DNA of 64,000 nucleotides, taken from NCBI GenBank assembly GCA_022819825.1, contig JAJEGM010000015.1:1-64000 (forward strand), read 5' to 3'. Positions 1 through 7,331 of the stretch are shown here, in pieces. The notes under the pieces were generated by a model. That model made no database searches. It worked only from the letters and a program-made list of their open reading frames with translations, and was not told the DNA's origin. How positions within the stretch are numbered: position 1 is the stretch's first letter; each line of letters begins with the position of its first letter. The stretch is from Acidimicrobiia bacterium (GTDB lineage Bacteria > Actinomycetota > Acidimicrobiia > Acidimicrobiales > Bin134). A program made the position numbers and the translations under genes.

Positions 1-1
1 A

Positions 2-130
2 CGCTCAGCCCGAGGCTACCGAAACCTACACAACTACCGGCTCAGAATCCTGCTTGCCGCCGGACGAAAACCAGGCCAAACTCAACCCGTCACAAAAATC
101 AGAACCCGACGTCCCCGCTTCATCGCGTAG
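2..130 (+). CDS. C-terminal end of an ISL3-type transposase (partial)
   Basis: The window opens inside an open frame that reads RSARGYRNLHNYRLRILLAA and ends at a TAG at 128-130. A run of Arg-Gly-(Y/F)-Arg-Asn followed by NYRLRxLL is the usual C-terminal signature of ISL3-family transposases. The sequence AGAGCC at 129-134, overlapping the stop, resembles the ISL3 right terminal repeat, so the element probably ends near 134. The rest of the element lies outside the window. Family membership is from motif recognition of only 42 residues, so it is fairly but not fully sure. Confidence 0.65.
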   Translation, partial: RSARGYRNLHNYRLRILLAAGRKPGQTQPVTKIRTRRPRFIA

Positions 131-154
131 AGCCAGTTTGGTTCTCTCGCTGAC

Positions 155-1042
155 ATGGTTGACGCCCTCACTGGCGCTGTCGACCAACGACCTCAAGACA
201 CAGCATTTGCAGTCGCTCAACTAAAAAAGTACCTACCAGACCCAATCCACCGGATCAAACTTCATGATCTTCTGACTTCAGAGACAAACAGAACCATTGA
301 CGAGTTCCGCGACCTAAGTGTTGATGGCGAACTGGACAGTCAACGATATGCAGAACAAATGAGATCCTATGAAGGTGCAACCGCCGGACTGCTTAAGCTA
401 TTGACAACCGGGGCATTTTTCGCCGATCGAGAGGAACATGACCAGCTTCTGTCTAGATGTGTGGAGCGAATAGCAACCCGAAGTGTGACGCATTCAGGAA
501 AGACTCTACTTATCAATATGCAGCAGTATCCGACTCTTCTAGCACTCCATGCAGTGGCTTTGGGAGCTATTGCTGCCGATCGTCTAGAACCGATAGCCCT
601 TGTTTTAGGAGCCATTAGAGTAAAGAATTCGGAGCAGGATTACTCTATAGGAGTTGCTGTAAGCTCCTGGTGGGTTCTGGATACTGATTGGGTAAAGAAA
701 AGCATTAGCGAGTTGGAGAGCCACAAGACACCAATCTCGGAACGGCTCCTATACTGCATGCGATCAGCATCACACGAGATTATTCCGGACGATAAGCGAC
801 TGGAAGATCTATTCGATGAAGTCGAATACTTGTTGGGGCTCTGCTACGCATTCCAATTTGGTAATGGTCCTGTGGGGAGAGCGACATGGCGCAGAAGGCA
901 AACGAACCAAGACCCGGGTGAGATAATTGATCGACACTTTGGCTTGTTCAGAAACTTGAAAGTGTTTCCTCAACGAGAACAATACGACAATACCTGTAGG
1001 TCTTACGACGAGTTGATCCGATCAAGCTACTACAGATTGTAG
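155..1042 (+). CDS. Uncharacterised protein, possibly a 5'-truncated effector
   Basis: A 295-residue protein of unknown function. The frame is already open from the end of the transposase (131 onward), so the annotated ATG may simply be the first one after an insertion cut the gene. The middle part (about residues 120-160, TLLINMQQYPTLLALHAVAL) resembles a helical segment I associate with C-terminal regions of large TIR- or SIR2-type defence proteins; this is a weak impression, not a firm match. Base composition is clearly more AT-rich than the rest of the window (lysine codons AAA/AAG, isoleucine ATT, many TTG/CTT), which suggests recent transfer. No ribosome-binding site or leaderless -10 box is visible before the ATG. 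Confidence 0.5.
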   Translation: MVDALTGAVDQRPQDTAFAVAQLKKYLPDPIHRIKLHDLLTSETNRTIDEFRDLSVDGELDSQRYAEQMRSYEGATAGLLKLLTTGAFFADREEHDQLLSRCVERIATRSVTHSGKTLLINMQQYPTLLALHAVALGAIAADRLEPIALVLGAIRVKNSEQDYSIGVAVSSWWVLDTDWVKKSISELESHKTPISERLLYCMRSASHEIIPDDKRLEDLFDEVEYLLGLCYAFQFGNGPVGRATWRRRQTNQDPGEIIDRHFGLFRNLKVFPQREQYDNTCRSYDELIRSSYYRL

Positions 1043-1160
1043 GGCTGGCGAACCATTATCTATAGATCTATCGCAAGACATCTTCACAATGCCGTTCTGT
1101 GTCGGGGGTGTGTGGTCGATGGAGTGGCCAAGGTGTTGGCCTCTGATTCGAGGAGTTCGC
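1043..1160. other. Intergenic gap, nothing recognised
   Basis: These 118 bases lie between the convergent ends of the 295-aa gene and the 63-aa gene. No hairpin, RNA gene or further reading frame stands out. Confidence 0.5.
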
Positions 1161-1352
1161 TCATGCTGCGGGTGGGAGATCTTCCACGGTCAGCAAGTCA
1201 CCCCAGATCAGCCAAAGATCGCGTAGCAGGGGGTTGTCGAGGCGGTCCTGTTTGCCAAGCTCGTAAAAGCGGCGCAATCCCAGCTCGGTAGCTTCGGCGT
1301 TCCTCCTCAACATCTCAACGATGTCCTCTCGCGTGACGGTCAAACTAGTCAT
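1161..1352 (-). CDS. 63-aa helical protein, last gene of the split island operon
   Basis: A small acidic, leucine-rich protein beginning MTSLTVTREDIVEMLRRNAE and ending with a TGA. The start is chosen because AAGGAGG lies 6 bases before the ATG, a near-perfect ribosome-binding site. A longer in-frame reading would run into the IS5-type element and is an artefact. Without the element the preceding gene's stop codon would lie 10 bases upstream, so this was the last gene of an operon with the 270-aa gene at 2325-3137. The insertion now cuts it off from the operon promoter. Function unknown. Confidence 0.7.
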   Translation of the reverse strand: MTSLTVTREDIVEMLRRNAEATELGLRRFYELGKQDRLDNPLLRDLWLIWGDLLTVEDLPPAA

Positions 1353-1365
1353 GGAGTCCTCCTTA

Positions 1366-1387
1366 GAGCGCGCGCAGATAGGTGGGT
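1366..1387 (+). repeat. IS left terminal inverted repeat
   Basis: Starts GAGCGCGCGCAGAT and matches the reverse complement of 2304-2325 at 19 of 22 positions. Confidence 0.85.
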
Positions 1388-1467
1388 ATCCACCTGTCGT
1401 TGTGTTGGCCCGGCTTTGATGTCGGGTGGGAGCCCAACGACAACGACATGGTGGAGGTGTGGCAATC

Positions 1468-2305
1468 ATGCTTGCTTTGGAGCCGAGGGTGGTGGATGCG
1501 GTGTGGGCGGCTGTGGAGCGCTATATCCCAGAGCGCGGGGAGGTGTTTCATCCGCTGGGCTGCCATCGGCGCAGGATTCCCGATCGCGATGTGTTCGAGG
1601 CCGTGTTGTTCCGGCTGGTCACGGGCTGCTCGTAGGATGTGGCGGGACGCTTGGGCAAAGGCGGCGAGACCGTTTTGAGGACCCGCTACAACGGCTGGAA
1701 CGCGAGCGGCGTGTTCGACGCGGCGGTCGAGGAGGCCTTGGCGGGCTACGACCGGATCGTGGGCATCGATTTGTCCGACGCGTCGGTGGACGGGTCTTGT
1801 CACAAGGCGCCCTGCGGCGGCGAGGGGACGGGCAAAAGCCCTGTTGACAGGGGCAAATCCGGTTGGAAGTGGTCGATTCTGTGCGACCGCGACGGCATCC
1901 CGGTCGCCTGGGCCGCCGACGCCGCCAACGCGAACGACCAGACCATGCTGGCCCCCACCTTGGCCGACGCCGCCCGACGCGGCCTGCACCTCGACATCGA
2001 GACGCTCCACCTCGACCGCGGCTACCAAGGCGAACCCGTGCGCCGAACCTGCCTGGACTACGGCATCGACGACATCGCGCGCGCCCAAGCGGCCCCCCGG
2101 CAAAGCCCCCAGCGCACCAAGGCCCGTCCCGCTGGGCATGCGCTGGGCCATAGAACGGACCAACTCCTGGCTGTCGAACTTCGGACAACTACGCCGCAGC
2201 ACCGACCGCAGCACCAAAGCACGCCTCGGACAAATCGCACTCGCCATCGCCTTGATCATCACCATCAAACTCTTCAAATGGGCCGACCGATGGAACCCCA
2301 GCTAA
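1468..2305 (+). pseudogene. IS5-family transposase with amber stop and frameshift
   Basis: The frame from the ATG at 1468 is interrupted by TAG at 1633-1635, within LVTGCS-stop-DVAGRLG; active relatives have Trp or Tyr with Glu/Asp here, so a one-base change (TGG or TAC/TAT to TAG) explains it. The same frame resumes and carries the first acidic motif (SVDGSCHKAPCGG) and the second (LDRGYQGE). Near 2075-2090, in a GC-repeat, a net one-base shift moves the good reading to the next frame, which then carries the final motif ERTNSWLSNFGQLRR and ends at 2303-2305. All DDE residues survive but no full protein can be made without suppression of both lesions. Confidence 0.88.
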
Positions 2306-2325
2306 CCACCAATCCGCGCGCGCTC
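2304..2325 (-). repeat. IS right terminal inverted repeat
   Basis: On the minus strand it reads GAGCGCGCGCGGATTGGTGG, mirroring the left end of the element. The last codon GCT and the stop of the flanking minus-strand gene run across this boundary. Confidence 0.85.
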
Positions 2326-3137
2326 TAAGCGTCGTAATCTCGGATTTCTTCGGCCCAGTCCTGCTGCTGTCGTAGCAGCGACACGCACAGCATCATGGCG
2401 AGAAGAGCGTTCTCTTGGGACAGATGCTCAACCGTTGGCTGGTGGACCGTCGCGTGCCGGGAAACGGTGTCAGGGATCTTCTCATCCTGCTCTCCATAGA
2501 ATGGCGTATAGAACTTCGGAATCGGTGCGATTAGAGCGTTGCGATGAACTCTGGTCGGCTTGAGAGCGCCAGGGCTGGCGGCAGCCAGTTCACGCTCGGC
2601 GAGTATGTACTTGTCCCTCTTACGGTTTGCTTCCCATTCCTGCTCTGCCTGGTCGCTCTCGAACCTTTGTACCCGCGGCACTGACGCCCATTGGGCGAGC
2701 GGCTCACCGACTGCGACGGCCAGAGCCATCGCAGCTTCGTGGAAGCCCGCCTGATAGGCGTCCAACGAACGACCGATGAGCGTGCGTAACTCGCTGACCC
2801 ACTGGTCCGAGCACTCATCGAGAAGCAAGCGACATTGGGCCACGACCTCCGCCTCACTCGCCATCAGCACACCCATGCGGTCTCCCGGCGCGGCAGCGAC
2901 CAGCGCCTTCAGAACGGGTGTTGGCGGAACCCACACCACGGGGATGCCATTACCGACAGCAACGGGCAGGATCTCCTCGGGCCGCAGACCGCACCCGCGC
3001 CAATTCTCCGGCCGGATCAGCCGCAGAGCAGCCGAAAGTGCTCGGTTGGTCTTGGCCTTTTCGAGAACATCCGCGTCGTCGACGTGGTCGAACTGATCCA
3101 AGATCTCCCGCAATGAAATAGTGCGTCTCTCCGCCAC
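2325..3137 (-). CDS. Island protein with R-x4-H motif (HEPN-like?)
   Basis: About 270 residues, mostly helical, of no family I can name. Near the C-terminus (R227 and H232 from the GTG start) it has SRHATVH, an R-x4-H arrangement like the catalytic signature of HEPN ribonucleases, followed by a long helix (QENALLAMMLCVSLLRQQQDW). HEPN membership is inference from this motif and the context. GTG at 3137 is preferred over TTG at 3164 because GGGAG lies upstream of it. The stop is TAG only because the insertion element supplies the third base; before insertion it would have been TAA running straight into the next gene's ribosome-binding site. It lies downstream of the peptidase-like gene, probably in the same operon. 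Confidence 0.6.
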   Translation of the reverse strand: MAERRTISLREILDQFDHVDDADVLEKAKTNRALSAALRLIRPENWRGCGLRPEEILPVAVGNGIPVVWVPPTPVLKALVAAAPGDRMGVLMASEAEVVAQCRLLLDECSDQWVSELRTLIGRSLDAYQAGFHEAAMALAVAVGEPLAQWASVPRVQRFESDQAEQEWEANRKRDKYILAERELAAASPGALKPTRVHRNALIAPIPKFYTPFYGEQDEKIPDTVSRHATVHQPTVEHLSQENALLAMMLCVSLLRQQQDWAEEIRDYDA

Positions 3138-3205
3138 GCAGCCCAGACTCCCAAAACCGATCAAGCACTACCAACCGGATAAATCCACACTGGCGGACTT
3201 TGACT

Positions 3206-4681
3206 TCACGGTTGAAATTTGGCTACCGAGCGCACCGGTTCAGTTGTCGACGAGAGCGGCGATCTAATCGTCCCGTCTGTCTGCTGAATGAGAAGGGCGC
3301 CCGGGACGCGCAGCGCTAGGACATTCGGGCTTACATCATTGGAAGTCGAGTCGAAGACCACTTCACCAAGCACGCTGGGGTCGTCATTGCTGCGCGCTTG
3401 CCGATCGACAGCCTCCACGACCCAGACGAGTCGCGAGAGGCGGGCAAGCCGTAGTTCCTTGACCGACTCGACGTTCAGCCCTCGATCCGCTGCCTTCTCC
3501 TTGTACTCCGAAGAACTCATCGCGATCGTTCGAAACGTCAATCGGTCAGCATCCACCAGATCTTTGAAAGTCCCGGTTCCTTCGAGGGTGTCGTACCTCA
3601 GCAAGAGTTCGCGGCCGGTGCGCTCGGCGGCCTCCGGGAGCAGCCAAAGCTTCTCGGGAACCGGTGCAAGCAGAAGTTGCCAGGGAGAATATGGATCGTT
3701 CGTCGCTGGATCGGCGTCGTTCAAAATGTCATTAACCCATAGGTAGGGACCGCGTTGATCATCATGTCGTACGAACGTGATCCACGGATCGTTGTCGCGA
3801 TTCGTCCGCTTGTACCCGATGATTGCGAAGGCGTGCTCATGCGTACCGACCAAGATGGGGTAGGAACTGTTGAGGAAGCGACACAACACGGCTATCGCCC
3901 TGGTGTCCCATGTTCCAGGGTCGGCGTCGTCATCACGTGGAGACAGCGGTGGCTCCCGCCCAGAATCTGGCAGATTGCCCATTCGATAGACGATCGGCGG
4001 CAACTCGAATTCCCGCATCAGGTTGCTGAGTTGTAAACCGGTCAATCCCTGGGAGGGAAGCGGTCGCCCTTCTGCCACACTCGCATCGGCAAAGAGGCTG
4101 AAGTCTGCCATGGGACGCCGCGACACGTCACCACGCAGATATGCCGTGTAGTGGCAGATCCATGCAGTGACGTGAGCGCATCGCCCGAACTGCGTGTCTT
4201 GCTGGGCAAACGGAACCCCCTCAACCTCAAGCGCCTGACCAAAGAAATTGACTCTGTCACTAACTGACGAATGGAGGAACTCCCGCATGTCGGGCGGAGG
4301 TGCTAGCACCGTGCGGCCAACGCGTCCGAGGGGACTCGGACGCACAATCAGATAGCCCAGATAGCCGCGACGGGCTCCGCTAGGAAGCGCAGCGATCTCC
4401 TCTGGCTGAAGCTCTGCCTTGAAGAAGTGGAGACGATGCGCGGTATCTGGAATCTCGGCAAAGGTCTTAGAGAAGAAGCTTGAGTACTCGCTGCGATAGT
4501 CGAGGTCGATATACCGAGTTTCGATTACGACGGTTTTGGCGCGATTGGCCCTGGCCACCTCTAAGCAGCGCTCAAGGGGACGCCCAAGAAGATTCGGGTC
4601 GTACCGCGAACGAAGAGCTTGCCAGTCACTGTCTCCACGAAGAGAGACGACATCGGCCGGGTCGGGATCCTCCCAGCCCAT
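3206..4681 (-). CDS. Papain-like cysteine peptidase-type island protein
   Basis: A 491-residue protein. Three blocks look like a Cys/His/Asp triad of the papain fold: QFGRCAHVTAWICHY with C168 at the start of a helix, GTHEHAFAIIGY with H283 before a beta strand, and FVRHDDQRGPY with D307/D308. The N-terminal third (TVVIETRYIDLDYRSEYSSFF) is a separate domain I do not recognise. The family name is unknown to me; peptidase or transglutaminase-type chemistry is inference from residue order. It starts 7 bases after the stop of the 66-aa gene and is followed 41-68 bases later by the R-x4-H gene, so all belong to one operon under the divergent XRE-controlled promoter. Confidence 0.65.
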   Translation of the reverse strand: MGWEDPDPADVVSLRGDSDWQALRSRYDPNLLGRPLERCLEVARANRAKTVVIETRYIDLDYRSEYSSFFSKTFAEIPDTAHRLHFFKAELQPEEIAALPSGARRGYLGYLIVRPSPLGRVGRTVLAPPPDMREFLHSSVSDRVNFFGQALEVEGVPFAQQDTQFGRCAHVTAWICHYTAYLRGDVSRRPMADFSLFADASVAEGRPLPSQGLTGLQLSNLMREFELPPIVYRMGNLPDSGREPPLSPRDDDADPGTWDTRAIAVLCRFLNSSYPILVGTHEHAFAIIGYKRTNRDNDPWITFVRHDDQRGPYLWVNDILNDADPATNDPYSPWQLLLAPVPEKLWLLPEAAERTGRELLLRYDTLEGTGTFKDLVDADRLTFRTIAMSSSEYKEKAADRGLNVESVKELRLARLSRLVWVVEAVDRQARSNDDPSVLGEVVFDSTSNDVSPNVLALRVPGALLIQQTDGTIRSPLSSTTEPVRSVAKFQP

Positions 4682-4688
4682 AGTGGCG

Positions 4689-4889
4689 TTAGCTCAGTCG
4701 CAGCGAACTCGAAGATGCTTCAGCCTCGCGGCGACGCCGGGCCATCTCAGACAGATCGTCAAGGAGGGCCTTACGCTGCTTGGCCGTCAACATCTGCTCG
4801 ATTGACCGAAGCGTTGTGCTCCCTGCCTTGCTTTCTGCCTTTGGGAGTATTCCCTGCCCTTTTGATGCTTGCTGCCTCGCCACCCTCAC
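4689..4889 (-). CDS. 66-aa basic helical protein
   Basis: Starts with GTG (GGAG about 10 bases upstream) and ends 7 bases before the peptidase-like gene. The sequence is basic with a predicted amphipathic helix (SIEQMLTAKQRKALLDDLSE, then MARRRREAEA). No known domain. Its place between the 46-aa gene and the peptidase-like gene suggests a small partner or antitoxin-like role, but this is only context. An ATG start further inside (SIEQMLTAK region) cannot be excluded. Confidence 0.6.
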   Translation of the reverse strand: MRVARQQASKGQGILPKAESKAGSTTLRSIEQMLTAKQRKALLDDLSEMARRRREAEASSSSLRLS

Positions 4890-4945
4890 AAGTTACCCGC
4901 TCCTGCTTCGCGGCACGCGAATCGGGGCCGAATCATGTACTTGGT

Positions 4946-5086
4946 TCACCTGCCGCGACGCTTTGGAGCGCGTTGCGACAATGCGCTCCCTGCGGCCGTC
5001 TTGGATGCACGGCCCGTACGGCCGTCTCGCAGAACCTTCGATGCGGCCTTAGCGGCTCGGGCGCTTGTCTTCCGGGACTTTGCCAT
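4946..5086 (-). CDS. 46-aa Lys/Ala/Ser-rich protein, first gene of the island operon
   Basis: Reads MAKSRKTSARAAKAASKVLR, then RTGRASKTAAGSALSQ and a basic end (RAPKRRGR). It has a ribosome-binding site GAGGAGA just before the ATG, and the promoter described at 5102-5161 points into it with a leader of about 25 nt. Short proteins with the KAASKVLRD...SKTAAGSALSQ pattern are, to my knowledge, recurrent in genomic islands and of unknown function. The high positive charge suggests nucleic acid contact (inference). Confidence 0.68.
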   Translation of the reverse strand: MAKSRKTSARAAKAASKVLRDGRTGRASKTAAGSALSQRAPKRRGR

Positions 5087-5101
5087 GGTTGTCTCCTCTG
5101 G

Positions 5102-5161
5102 TTGGCAATGTACTCTCAAGTGTACGCATACCTGGACCCTGTGTCAACTGTAGTGTACGAT
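5102..5161. promoter_or_regulatory. Divergent promoter and operator of the XRE-peptidase island
   Basis: Minus strand: TTGACA at 5147-5142, a 17-bp spacer and TACACT at 5124-5119 make a near-consensus sigma-70 promoter for the operon. Plus strand: TGGACC at 5133-5138, 17 bp, TACGAT at 5156-5161, ending 7 nt before the GTG of the regulator, so that mRNA would be leaderless. The sequence AGTGTACG occurs at 5119-5126 and again at 5152-5159, 33 bp apart, covering each -10 box; a related GTACTCT at 5110-5116 forms an inverted repeat with the first copy. These are the obvious binding sites for the XRE protein, repressing both directions. Confidence 0.7.
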
Positions 5162-5168
5162 GTAGGCT

Positions 5169-5531
5169 GTGGTGAACGGCAATGCTGGCGACGCCAAGGC
5201 GCTTGGACGAGAACTCGCTTCAGCACGACTCGCTGCCCGAAGGTCACTTAGGGACGTCGCTGGCGAATCCGAGATCTCAGCGGCTTACTTGCAGAAGCTT
5301 GAACGAGGACAGGTCGAGGAGCCTTCACCCCGGATCTTGCAGAGGCTCTCAAATGCGCTTCGGGTCGATTACAGCCGACTGATGCAGCTTGCAGGCTACA
5401 AACTTCCGAGTAGCCGCCGTCCGACTAGCCCACTCGCAATTCGCTTTGCGGACGCTCGATTGACAGAGGCCGAAGAGCGAGCAGTAGCAGCATTCATCGA
5501 CCACCTCGTCCAACAGCGGGGGGAAGAGTAG
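5169..5531 (+). CDS. XRE-family helix-turn-helix regulator
   Basis: A 120-residue protein with a classic XRE/HTH_3 domain at about residues 10-65: LGRELASARLAARRSLRDVA, then SEISAAYLQKLERG for the recognition helix, and LQRLSNALRVDYSRLMQLAGY. The C-terminal part (TEAEERAVAAFIDHL) is probably for dimerisation. It starts with GTG at 5169 (a second GTG follows at once); the -10 box TACGAT ends 7 nt before it. It is divergent from the island operon and most likely represses both itself and that operon through the AGTGTACG boxes. Confidence 0.88.
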   Translation: MVNGNAGDAKALGRELASARLAARRSLRDVAGESEISAAYLQKLERGQVEEPSPRILQRLSNALRVDYSRLMQLAGYKLPSSRRPTSPLAIRFADARLTEAEERAVAAFIDHLVQQRGEE

Positions 5532-5700
5532 GCGCTGGCAGGGCCTGCAATGGCTGCCTATAAGTCGAGGAACCGGCCGACCAAGGGGAGGTGTGCAGCC
5601 CGCAACTCCCTGTATAGTTCATGGTCTAGACCCCGGAACCGTCCCTGCCTCGGCAAACGGCCGGGGTTACGCCTTTCTGGGACATTGCCATTGCTGCTCG
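5532..5700. other. Gap at island edge, no gene supported
   Basis: 169 bases between the regulator and the MFS gene. A minus-strand open frame here encodes an Arg/Pro-rich start (shadow of the MFS gene) and a tail ending RELRAAHLPLVGRFLDL, which may be the remnant of some lost gene but has no start of its own. No tRNA or attachment-site repeat was found by eye. Confidence 0.4.
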
Positions 5701-6927
5701 TTACCCTGACGCCGTTCTGAACCAGGGGTCGCGGTCGATGAGTTTGCTGACTGTGGTTACGAGGATGAGGAGGGCGGCGGATAGGGCGGCGCCGGTCCAT
5801 AGGACTAGGCGGGTGTCGCCTATGGCTAGGAGGCCGGCGACGGCGGCGGGGCCGCCGACTTGGCCGATGCGGATGGCGGTGCCCCAGGCGGCCACCATCA
5901 CGGCCCGGTGCTCATTGGGGGCCAGCGAGGCCGCTCGGCTTTGCAGCGGGACCACCACCATCTGATCGGCGGCACCGAGCACGAGCACCGGGGCGATGAT
6001 CACTGCCAGCGAGGGCGACGCCGCCATCCCCGCCAGGCAGATAACGAAGCCGACGTAGCCGGCCCGCACGATCACTGAGGTTGAGTAGCGACCGGCCATG
6101 CGGCCCATGCTGAGCGCCACCAGTCCAGCCGACACTGCGGGCAGCGACTGGATCAGCCCCCGAATCCCGACCGAAGTGCTGAACTCATTTTCCAGGTGGA
6201 TGGGCATGGTGGTGATCCCGACCGCGAAGAAGATAAGGAATGTGAACGGGGCCACCAGCAGCAACACCCCCACCTCAGGGCGCATCAGATGGGGGCGAGC
6301 TAGGCGAAGCTGGTGGCGCAGCGGTTCAGGAGTCCGCCGCTCGTCAGGAGGCAACAAGGTGGCCGCAAACAGGGCCAGCACTATGGTGGCGGCGTGCATG
6401 GCGAACGGCCCCCGCCAGCCGAACAGCTCGGTGAGCAGGCCACCGGCCGCAGGCAGCGCGGCCACACTCAGGTTCATGGCCAGGGCGTTCTGGCCGATGA
6501 TCCGGGTGCGCTCAACTCCCTCGTAGTTGTCGCCGATAATGACCAGCGCCAGGCTGAGGAATCCCGATGAGCCCAGCCCCTGGACGAACCGGAACGTCAA
6601 CAGCATGGCCAGATTGGTCGACGCCATGATCACCAGGCCGGCCAGCCCGAACAACAGCAAACAGGGCACGATTATGCGACGGCGCCCATAGCGGTCGGCG
6701 GCCACCCCGATCACCGAGGCCATGAACAGGCCGGGGGCGTGGGCGGTCATCAAGATGAACACCGATGTCTGGTCAGAGATGTCGAACGCCTTGGCGATGT
6801 CGGGTATGGCGGGGGCAATGGAAGCGTTCGGGAGGATCACCGCGGCCCCGATCAGCCACACCACCACGAGCTGCGACCGCCGAAGTCCCACGTCTCGACG
6901 GTATTGCCCCAACGTGCCGGGTGGCAT
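5701..6927 (-). CDS. MFS transporter
   Basis: A 408-residue, strongly hydrophobic protein with about 12 membrane spans. The loop between spans 2 and 3 reads GVAADRYGRRRIIVPC, the MFS motif A (GxxaDRxGRR). The N-terminus LVVVWLIGAAVILPNASIAPAIPDIAKAF is typical of drug/H+ antiporters of the DHA1 type. It acts in the inner membrane as a proton-coupled exporter; the substrate cannot be told. It stands alone, divergent from the lipoprotein gene at 6969 across 41 bases. Confidence 0.88.
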   Translation of the reverse strand: MPPGTLGQYRRDVGLRRSQLVVVWLIGAAVILPNASIAPAIPDIAKAFDISDQTSVFILMTAHAPGLFMASVIGVAADRYGRRRIIVPCLLLFGLAGLVIMASTNLAMLLTFRFVQGLGSSGFLSLALVIIGDNYEGVERTRIIGQNALAMNLSVAALPAAGGLLTELFGWRGPFAMHAATIVLALFAATLLPPDERRTPEPLRHQLRLARPHLMRPEVGVLLLVAPFTFLIFFAVGITTMPIHLENEFSTSVGIRGLIQSLPAVSAGLVALSMGRMAGRYSTSVIVRAGYVGFVICLAGMAASPSLAVIIAPVLVLGAADQMVVVPLQSRAASLAPNEHRAVMVAAWGTAIRIGQVGGPAAVAGLLAIGDTRLVLWTGAALSAALLILVTTVSKLIDRDPWFRTASG

Positions 6928-6968
6928 GATCTGAGCGTGGAGATGGTGGCGACCCGGGCCGAAGAGTC

Positions 6969-7331
6969 GTGAGCTTCCGGCGGCTCGCTCTATTGCTGTT
7001 GGTGGTGCTGCTCGCTGCCGGCTGTACCACCAAGACCAGGGAGCTTCCCCAAGGGCCGCCCCGGGAGATCCGCATCATCAACAACGTGGAGGTGGCCGAC
7101 GACGACCGCATCCTCACCGTCCGCTACTGGGGCACCGAGTGCGAGGAGTTCAGCGATTCCGAGGTCGAATACGGCATCACCCAGATCAAGATCACCATCT
7201 ACGCCCTGGTCACCACTGAGGAATGCGAGCGCTCCGGCCTCCAGCAGACCGCCTCCATCACCCTCGACCAACCCCTGGACAACCGCATCATCATCGACGC
7301 AAACACCGACACCGTGGTCTGGGAGCCCTAA
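6969..7331 (+). CDS. Small secreted lipoprotein
   Basis: 120 residues beginning MSFRRLALLLLVVLLAAGCT, a signal peptide with lipobox LAAGC and lipidated Cys19. The mature part is rich in beta strands with one Cys pair (GTECEEF and TEECERS) and no recognised domain. Starts with GTG. Its TAA stop shares bases 7328-7331 (CTAA) with the TAG of menC on the other strand. Function unknown. Confidence 0.75.
   Translation: MSFRRLALLLLVVLLAAGCTTKTRELPQGPPREIRIINNVEVADDDRILTVRYWGTECEEFSDSEVEYGITQIKITIYALVTTEECERSGLQQTASITLDQPLDNRIIIDANTDTVVWEP

Larger units (their letters stand above)
1366..2325 (+). mobile_element. IS5-family insertion sequence, inactive copy
   Basis: A 960-bp element bounded by terminal inverted repeats of about 22 bp (19 matching) that begin GAGCGCGCGC at both ends. 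A TA dinucleotide flanks each end (1364-1365 and 2326-2327), consistent with a 2-bp target duplication. Inside is one transposase reading frame of the IS5 superfamily, on the plus strand, broken twice. The element sits exactly at the stop codon of the minus-strand gene at 2325-3137. The length and the D-D-E type transposase fit the IS427-like part of the IS5 family; the exact subgroup is inference. Confidence 0.85.

Noticed and set aside
1363-2277. 304-codon minus-strand open frame across the insertion sequence
   Set aside because: It is antisense to the transposase, Arg/Ala/Gly-rich, and ends at the element boundary; the good coding signal with DDE motifs is on the plus strand.
5558-5800. 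80-codon minus-strand frame at the island edge
   Set aside because: Its start lies in the MFS gene in a wrong frame and no start exists for the possibly real tail; kept only as a remark.
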